Assembly (NCBI GenBank): GCA_016782865.1
Contig: JADHXR010000024.1
Location: forward strand, 1-59,975
Length of the DNA stretch: 59,975 bases
Origin: Phycisphaerae bacterium
Lineage (GTDB): Bacteria; Planctomycetota; Phycisphaerae; Sedimentisphaerales; Anaerobacaceae
Direction: 5' to 3'
Shown: piece by piece, positions 55,502 to 59,975 of the stretch
Numbering within the stretch: position 1 is the stretch's first letter
Layout of the letters: each line of letters opens with the position of its first letter
Program-made: the position numbers and the translations under genes
The notes under the pieces: generated by a model
What the model saw: the letters and a program-made list of their open reading frames with translations, nothing else
Told to the model about the DNA's origin: nothing
The model's database searches: none

Positions 55502-56518
55502 CTATTCTCTGGACCGCTCAGGTTCTCTTGGCTCGCCGCGATCTCTATCTCTGTTGACCTCGCGTTCTTGGCGCTCTCGAAACTCTTGTCGTGGGTCACT
55601 TTCTCCTCTTTCACCGCGTTCTCTGCCCCCGGGCATGTCGCGTTCTTCTCGCTGCATGTCACCTGTTCGCCGGTCAGGCTCTCTTCGCTCCCGGACTTCC
55701 CTGTCGCCTTCTCTTTTCAGTTCGTTTGTTTCCCGCAGCTGCCTTCTCAATCGCTCATTCTCTGCTCTGAGTTCCTCAACTTCTCTGTGCATGTTCTCGG
55801 CGTGCGCCCGAAGCTCGTGAATCTCCACCTGCATCCGTTCGATATGGAAGACGAGAACTTCCTTCAGTTCCATGCCCAGCCGTTCCATATGTCCGATGAG
55901 GACGTCTCTCAGTTGTCTGTCCAACTGCTCGTGCGGCGATGGTCCCCGGCGCGGCCGTTCATCCCGCGGCGCATCAGGGTCCCGTTCGCCCTCACCGCGA
56001 GCGCGAATCCCTCTCTCACTCTCGCGCCTCTCGTCCATGCGCTCACGCTCAGTGGGCCGCCGCATCTCCCGGCGAACCTCAGTCCTTCTTTCACCTTCGC
56101 GCCTTTCTTCTGTCCGCTCAGGCCCCCGGCGGACCTCCCGGCGAATCTCGATTCTCTTGCCACCTTCCGATCCCCCGTCACCTTCGGCTCGCCGACGTTC
56201 GGCCTCGATGCCCTTGATCCACATTTCTCCGTGTTCGCTCACATAGGAAATCTCGAGCCGGTCCCCTTCCTGCAGCGTTCGAGCCGACCGCCCGAGTTCC
56301 TCACGCTCGGCGGGGACGAGCACGGTCACATGGTCGTCCCGCTCGAACGGCTTGACGACGATCCCCATATACCCGCGTTCACCGACCTGGCGCTCTGCAA
56401 GGCGGACAAAAATGCCGCGCAGTTCCCCGTCTCTGTCGCGCTCCTGAGCCGAGAGAATGCCGCCGAATGCCAATACCACAAGCACAACGAGCATCAATGT
56501 TCCATGCGATTTTTTCAT
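55502..56518 (-). CDS. Secreted Arg/Glu-rich coiled-coil protein
   Basis: A 338-residue protein with a signal peptide (MKKSHGTLMLVVLVVLAFG, cleaved near LSAQ). A small ordered domain (GIVVKPFERDDHVTVLVPAE) is followed by about 230 residues composed mostly of Arg and Glu, with a heptad region ERLGMELKEVLVFHIERMQ and AENMHREVEELRAENERL. The tail (REPERSRE) is extremely charged. A strong AAAGGAG site precedes the ATG. It may be a periplasmic or surface binding protein; no family is recognised. The opposite strand is a 394-codon open frame caused by this composition. Confidence 0.8.
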   Translation of the reverse strand: MKKSHGTLMLVVLVVLAFGGILSAQERDRDGELRGIFVRLAERQVGERGYMGIVVKPFERDDHVTVLVPAEREELGRSARTLQEGDRLEISYVSEHGEMWIKGIEAERRRAEGDGGSEGGKRIEIRREVRRGPERTEERREGERRTEVRREMRRPTERERMDERRESERGIRARGEGERDPDAPRDERPRRGPSPHEQLDRQLRDVLIGHMERLGMELKEVLVFHIERMQVEIHELRAHAENMHREVEELRAENERLRRQLRETNELKREGDREVRERREPDRRTGDMQREERDMPGGRERGERGESDPRQEFRERQEREVNRDRDRGEPREPERSRE

Positions 56519-56718
56519 GACAGTTCTCCTTTCTAATTGCGGTCTCCAAAATGTCCGCCGCTCACGGGCGGTCTAAACATGATTACCAAATACAACCCCC
56601 AAAGTCAAGAAAATTGCCGAGCCATACCTTTGGTATTGGATGTGTGCGGAGGATTTGATATTCTGAGGGAAATCAAGCCCGGCCCCAATGTGGCGGGTAA
56701 CCTTTTCAGGAGAGAAAA

Positions 56719-58323
56719 ATGAGAACCATAAAACGTGCGGTTGTTGTTGTCGTCCTCGTTGCGCTCGTCTTGGCACCGAATCTCAGTGCCCGAGCGGGTA
56801 TCGACCGTGAATCTCTCAGACAGGCGGAGATTTCTTCGAAGATTGCGGGCTATTCGCTGAGCAAGGTCAAACGCTGGCTGCATGAGGTGGCGATCAAAAG
56901 AATCGACCCCGAGACCGGGCTTTATATCGGGGATGGGCGCTGGAACTATCGCGATACCGCGGCGGATTGTTATCCGTTTCTATGTTGGGCGGCTCATGTG
57001 ACGGATATCGACCTGCTTTACGGGCCGATTCGAGATGTTCTCGACGCCGAGAGAAAGCTCTGCAACCATCTGGACCGAATACCGGCAAGATTCGATTTGA
57101 AAAAGGGGAAAAGGGACGATTCGGTTTCTTATGATGCCCTCATTTTTGGGGCATCGGAGTATGTCAAAGACGGGCTGATCGCCATTGTCGAGGTTACGGG
57201 CAAGGCCGACTGGTTCGAGAGGATGAGAGAAATCGAGGACGATGTCTGGAAGCACGCGCGGGTTGAAACGCCTTTCGGCAAGATTCCCTCCACAAACGTC
57301 GAGGTCAACGGCGAGCAGCTTCAGGCGCTTACCAGGCTTTACACGATGACCGGCGAGAAGAAGTATCTCGAATGGGCGCGCCGCCTGGGCGATTACTATT
57401 TCTCAAACGAGGATTTTGTGCCGGAGCGTCTGCGCGATCACGGCTGCGAGATAATCGGCGGCCTTGGATTGCTTCTTGCTGTCGAATCCGAACTCAAGAG
57501 CGACAGGCTCGAAGTCTACAAAAAACAGCTCAAGCGAATCTTTGACACCATTCTTGAAAAGGGCTGCAACGAAGACGGGATGATGTACAACCATATCACG
57601 AAACGTGAGGGTTCGAGCGGCCGACTCAGCGATGGGTGGGGGTACAACTATGTCGGCTACATCTGCTACGACATGATCGTCGGCGAGGGTGTTTACAGAT
57701 CGCACATCGAGCGGACCCTGCGAAACCTCTCGAAACCCAAATATCAGAATTATCCGTGGGAAGGCACCTCGATCGACGGTTTTGCCGATTCGGTCGAGGG
57801 TGGAATTTACGTGCTCAACCGGTACCCAATCAAAGAAGGTTTTGACTGGGTCGACAGCGAGGTGGCCGCCAACATTGCCCGCTCGGGCGATCCGCTCGAA
57901 ACCGCCGAGTTGTGGGGTACGATGAAACTCCAGGCCAACGGCGTGCGAACGACGATCATGCACGCGCTGATGCACACGCAGGGCCTGATCGCCCGGCCCT
58001 GGGATCTCGGGACCGAGTTGGGTGCCCGGGCGACTTCTAACAGCCTGATTGTTACAATCAAGGCTTCGAAAAACTACAATGGCAAAATTATCTTTGACGT
58101 CCCGCGTCACAAGCACTTGATGGGGTTTGAAAAAGACTGGCCCCGGATGAATACGCTGCCGGAATGGTTCACCGTCGGTCTTGACAGGACTTACAGGATC
58201 ACGAACGTGCGGACGCACAAGACGCAAACTCGCACGGGAAAGCAACTGCACGACGGTTTGGAACTAAGGCTCAAAGCCGCCGAACGTACCACGCTGCTGG
58301 TTGAACCGATACACAATCTCTGA
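56719..58323 (+). CDS. Secreted (alpha/alpha)-barrel-like protein of unknown function
   Basis: A 534-residue protein with a signal peptide (AVVVVVLVALVLAPNLSARAG). The body reads as paired helices with aromatic and glycine-rich loops (GLYIGDGRWNYRDTAADCYPFLCWAAH, GEQLQALTRLYTMTGEKKYLEWARRLGDYYF, REGSSGRLSDGWGYNYVGY), the pattern of six-hairpin glycoside hydrolases or lyases. A small beta domain ends it. Candidate acidic catalytic residues exist (D in RDTAAD and SDGWGYN) but cannot be proved. A strong CAGGAGAG site precedes the ATG. Confidence 0.75.
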   Translation: MRTIKRAVVVVVLVALVLAPNLSARAGIDRESLRQAEISSKIAGYSLSKVKRWLHEVAIKRIDPETGLYIGDGRWNYRDTAADCYPFLCWAAHVTDIDLLYGPIRDVLDAERKLCNHLDRIPARFDLKKGKRDDSVSYDALIFGASEYVKDGLIAIVEVTGKADWFERMREIEDDVWKHARVETPFGKIPSTNVEVNGEQLQALTRLYTMTGEKKYLEWARRLGDYYFSNEDFVPERLRDHGCEIIGGLGLLLAVESELKSDRLEVYKKQLKRIFDTILEKGCNEDGMMYNHITKREGSSGRLSDGWGYNYVGYICYDMIVGEGVYRSHIERTLRNLSKPKYQNYPWEGTSIDGFADSVEGGIYVLNRYPIKEGFDWVDSEVAANIARSGDPLETAELWGTMKLQANGVRTTIMHALMHTQGLIARPWDLGTELGARATSNSLIVTIKASKNYNGKIIFDVPRHKHLMGFEKDWPRMNTLPEWFTVGLDRTYRITNVRTHKTQTRTGKQLHDGLELRLKAAERTTLLVEPIHNL

Positions 58324-58365
58324 TGTAATGACGGTATCGACCGGATGGAATCAGTCTGATGACGT

Positions 58366-58425
58366 CACCGTTTCGTTTTGCAGATGACCTGTGCAAACCG
58401 GCGAAAACGGTGAGAAATGTTTTTA
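58366..58425 (+). terminator. Terminator of the barrel-protein gene
   Basis: CACCGTTT (58366-58373) pairs with AAACGGTG (58405-58412), and an inner TTTGCA (58377-58382) with TGCAAA (58392-58397). A TGTTTTTA tract follows. It lies about 45 bases past the stop codon. Confidence 0.6.
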
Positions 58426-58758
58426 TGGCTTGTTATATCGGACGTTCGCCGTTTATTATCAGATGCTGCAATCGGTGAGAAGTACGGCGACTTTCACGCG
58501 GTTGCGATTGTTGGTGAGTTAACCTTAGGAGCGCAGTGCCGCACAGGAGGCGTTTTTGTTGAGTTTACCGGATCAGCCTGCGGGGGCCGATTGTCGGCGT
58601 GGCGAGTCAAGCAGGGTGGTTTTTATATGAACACCTTGCTGATTTGTATCGGTGAGACGGGATGTCGACGCAACTGATTTGTGGACAACCGGACTCTAAA
58701 CCTGTTGGGTAGTTGACCGTGCCGTTGCTTGGCGCGGGATTTGGAGGAAAGAAGAGAG
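58426..58758. other. Intergenic region
   Basis: No gene seen. An 86-codon frame (58417-58677) begins in the terminator and shows no recognisable features. Confidence 0.4.
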
Positions 58759-59313
58759 ATGACTGCAGAGGCGTTTGTGGAAGAACTCAAGGGACACTGG
58801 TCGTGGCTGTACGAGATGTACGTATCGAAGCTGTGCGAGCGGCAGTGGGCCCAGTGGGAGTTGCTGACGATTGCCGGAGTATTGTCGCTTTTGCTTTTGT
58901 TAAAGATCAGAAGGCGGCGGCGAAAGGCAGCGGCCAGAATCGTGTACCCACAACGTGTCTCGGGTGATCCGTCCATCATCAGCGTCAAACTCGCCCGCAG
59001 CCAACAAGTCAGCCGTAACGGTGAGGATTTGCAGGGGGCCGACGAAAGCGATGTCCCGCAAGTGCAAAGGAAACGTCACCACTGGACGACCGCTGCGGAA
59101 GAGTCGGACTGGGCTGAGCAGCCGGTCAGAGACCTGCGACGGGAAATCATCAAGCGTGACCAGACTGAGGCGCGGCTTGGGCGGGAGGTCACCGAGTTGA
59201 GCGTTGCCAATGAGCAACTCGAACGTGAAGTAGCCGGGCTGATGGTTGTCAACGAACGGCTCCTGCGTCGAGTCACAGAAGGCAAACGAGTTGGGGAACC
59301 CTCCGGGCGATAG
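58759..59313 (+). CDS. Membrane-anchored coiled-coil protein
   Basis: A 184-residue protein. An N-terminal Trp/Tyr-rich helix (ELKGHWSWLYEMYVSKLCERQ) is followed by one membrane segment (LLTIAGVLSLLLLLKI), a strongly basic stop-transfer (RRRRRK) and a charged C-terminal region ending in a coiled coil (LGREVTELSVANEQLEREVAGLMVVNERLL). The ATG at 58759 has a GGAGGAAAG site. No family is recognised. Confidence 0.65.
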   Translation: MTAEAFVEELKGHWSWLYEMYVSKLCERQWAQWELLTIAGVLSLLLLLKIRRRRRKAAARIVYPQRVSGDPSIISVKLARSQQVSRNGEDLQGADESDVPQVQRKRHHWTTAAEESDWAEQPVRDLRREIIKRDQTEARLGREVTELSVANEQLEREVAGLMVVNERLLRRVTEGKRVGEPSGR

Positions 59314-59409
59314 GCCGCCGAGTTGACTGCCGTCTTCAGGCGGCTCGCGCGCCAAGACTATTACTTGTTTTTCAAGGCATGCCCGATCCCTGTTGGGCAG
59401 GAGTTCTTG

Positions 59410-59452
59410 ATGAAAAAACAAAGGGAGGGATGAAGTTACTCCATCCTTCCCT
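59410..59452 (-). terminator. Rho-independent terminator
   Basis: On the minus strand AGGGAAGGATG pairs with CATCCCTCCCT (one mismatch) and is followed by TTTGTTTTTTC. It ends the gene at 59475-59863 and supports that gene being real. Confidence 0.75.
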
Positions 59453-59474
59453 GATTTACTTCACTTGCTCTTCT

Positions 59475-59863
59475 TCACGAAAAAGTGTGCGATTGAGCGT
59501 TGGGCTTGACTGTAAGGATCAAGTTGCCAACTTTCACCGAGGTGCCGGGGGCGTTCTTATAGAGCTTTGCCTTCCAAGCTTCGACACAAACCTCTATTTC
59601 GGTCCAGCCACCACCTGCATCGACAGTGTCGCCACCCACGAACCAGGCCTTCCACTCGTCGACGACCGACCCGATTCTCTCTTTCTTGAGACCCAGCTTG
59701 ACTTTGAAGTTGGCTCTAATCTTGACCTTCTCGCAGTCCTTTGTAGCGCGGCCAGTCGCCGCCGCCCTTGCCGATATCACCACACTCGACCTGAATTGGC
59801 ATCGCAACTGACACACGAACAGAGGGCCAGACCCAAGATCAAGAGTTCTGGTTTGGCAAACAT
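59475..59863 (-). pseudogene. Secreted protein with an apparent frameshift
   Basis: An ATG at 59863 opens a lipoprotein-like signal MFAKPELLILGLALCSCVSC in one frame, which meets a stop after 28 codons. The next frame carries the body, VKIRANFKVKLGLKKERIGS to GGDTVDAGGGWTEIEVCVEA and GNLILTVKPNAQ, and runs to 59475. A single-base shift near 59785-59805 would join them into a protein of about 128 residues. It may be a sequencing error, a true pseudogene, or translation from the GTG at 59816. A good terminator follows. No family is recognised. Confidence 0.55.
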
Positions 59864-59975
59864 GAGAATCTCCACAATTTCAAGGAGTTCTGTTTGCAAA
59901 TCTCAATTCTGTGCATTATAAGTTGGTTCTATTAGATATGGTGACGAAGACTATGACCCAGCAAGAATTGTGTCA

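Noticed and set aside
55352..56536. 394-codon plus-strand open frame
   Set aside because: It is the antisense of the Arg/Glu-rich gene. Purine-rich codons on the minus strand leave few stops on the other strand, and it has no ribosome site or plausible protein character.
58417..58677. 86-codon frame after the barrel protein
   Set aside because: It begins inside a likely terminator and shows no ribosome site or family features.
1..59975. CRISPR arrays, tRNA and rRNA genes
   Set aside because: No regular repeat-spacer pattern, no tRNA T-loop with matching arms and no rRNA-like sequence were found on reading both strands.

Overview
The window looks like a chromosomal piece of a planctomycete, probably of the Phycisphaerae type. 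This is inferred from gene content only: a long run of prepilin-like proteins with a giant GspK, a PEP-CTERM-like protein tail, an IS1634-type transposase remnant, GT-rich SerA/phosphohexomutase housekeeping genes and many secreted proteins of unknown function. No rRNA, tRNA or CRISPR array was seen.

Layout. 1-346: edge of an ECF sigma factor. 1116-6743: leftward tripartite heavy-metal-type RND efflux operon (TolC-like, adaptor, pump) behind a consensus promoter. 7623-13010: rightward acetate block with a DcaP-like porin, AMP-forming acetyl-CoA synthetase, an OFA-type MFS carrier and the C-terminal stump of an acetate/sodium symporter. 13040-18630: a lower-GC insert carrying a YhaN-like SMC-type ATPase and a YhaO/SbcD-like nuclease, bordered by inverted repeats. 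18632-27901: leftward five-gene operon with two copies of a two-gene module (ADP-forming acyl-CoA synthetase plus a CoA-transferase fused to a GNAT acetyltransferase) followed by an AcuC-type deacetylase. 28001-34124: a collapsed amylase gene, a CDF metal transporter, a phosphohexomutase, SerA, a DUF2752 protein and an inositol-monophosphatase-family enzyme. 34142-45131: leftward nine-gene type II secretion/type IV pilus operon (GspE/PilB, GspF/PilC, six prepilin-like proteins, giant GspK). 45246-48516: secreted unknowns, MgtE and a HEAT-like protein. 49048-53408: PilT, a GspE paralogue with a broken Walker A, and a CvpA-like membrane protein behind a perfect-consensus promoter. 53508-55365: a scar zone of gene fragments and a transposase remnant. 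55502-59863: an Arg/Glu-rich secreted protein, a secreted alpha-helical-barrel protein, a membrane/coiled-coil protein and a frameshifted secreted protein.

How it fits together. The acetate block and the five-gene operon together encode uptake (porin, carrier), activation (AMP-forming Acs), ADP-forming interconversion of acyl-CoA and acid, CoA transfer, protein acetylation (GNAT) and deacetylation (AcuC). This resembles the Bacillus acuABC/acsA and Salmonella pat/acs control circuits, but the GNAT domain sits on a different enzyme. It is the best candidate here for a little-described system. The second is the PilT / pseudo-GspE / CvpA-like operon.

Limits: all family assignments are by eye from motifs and overall sequence resemblance. 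Promoters and hairpins are pattern matches only, with no folding or database search.
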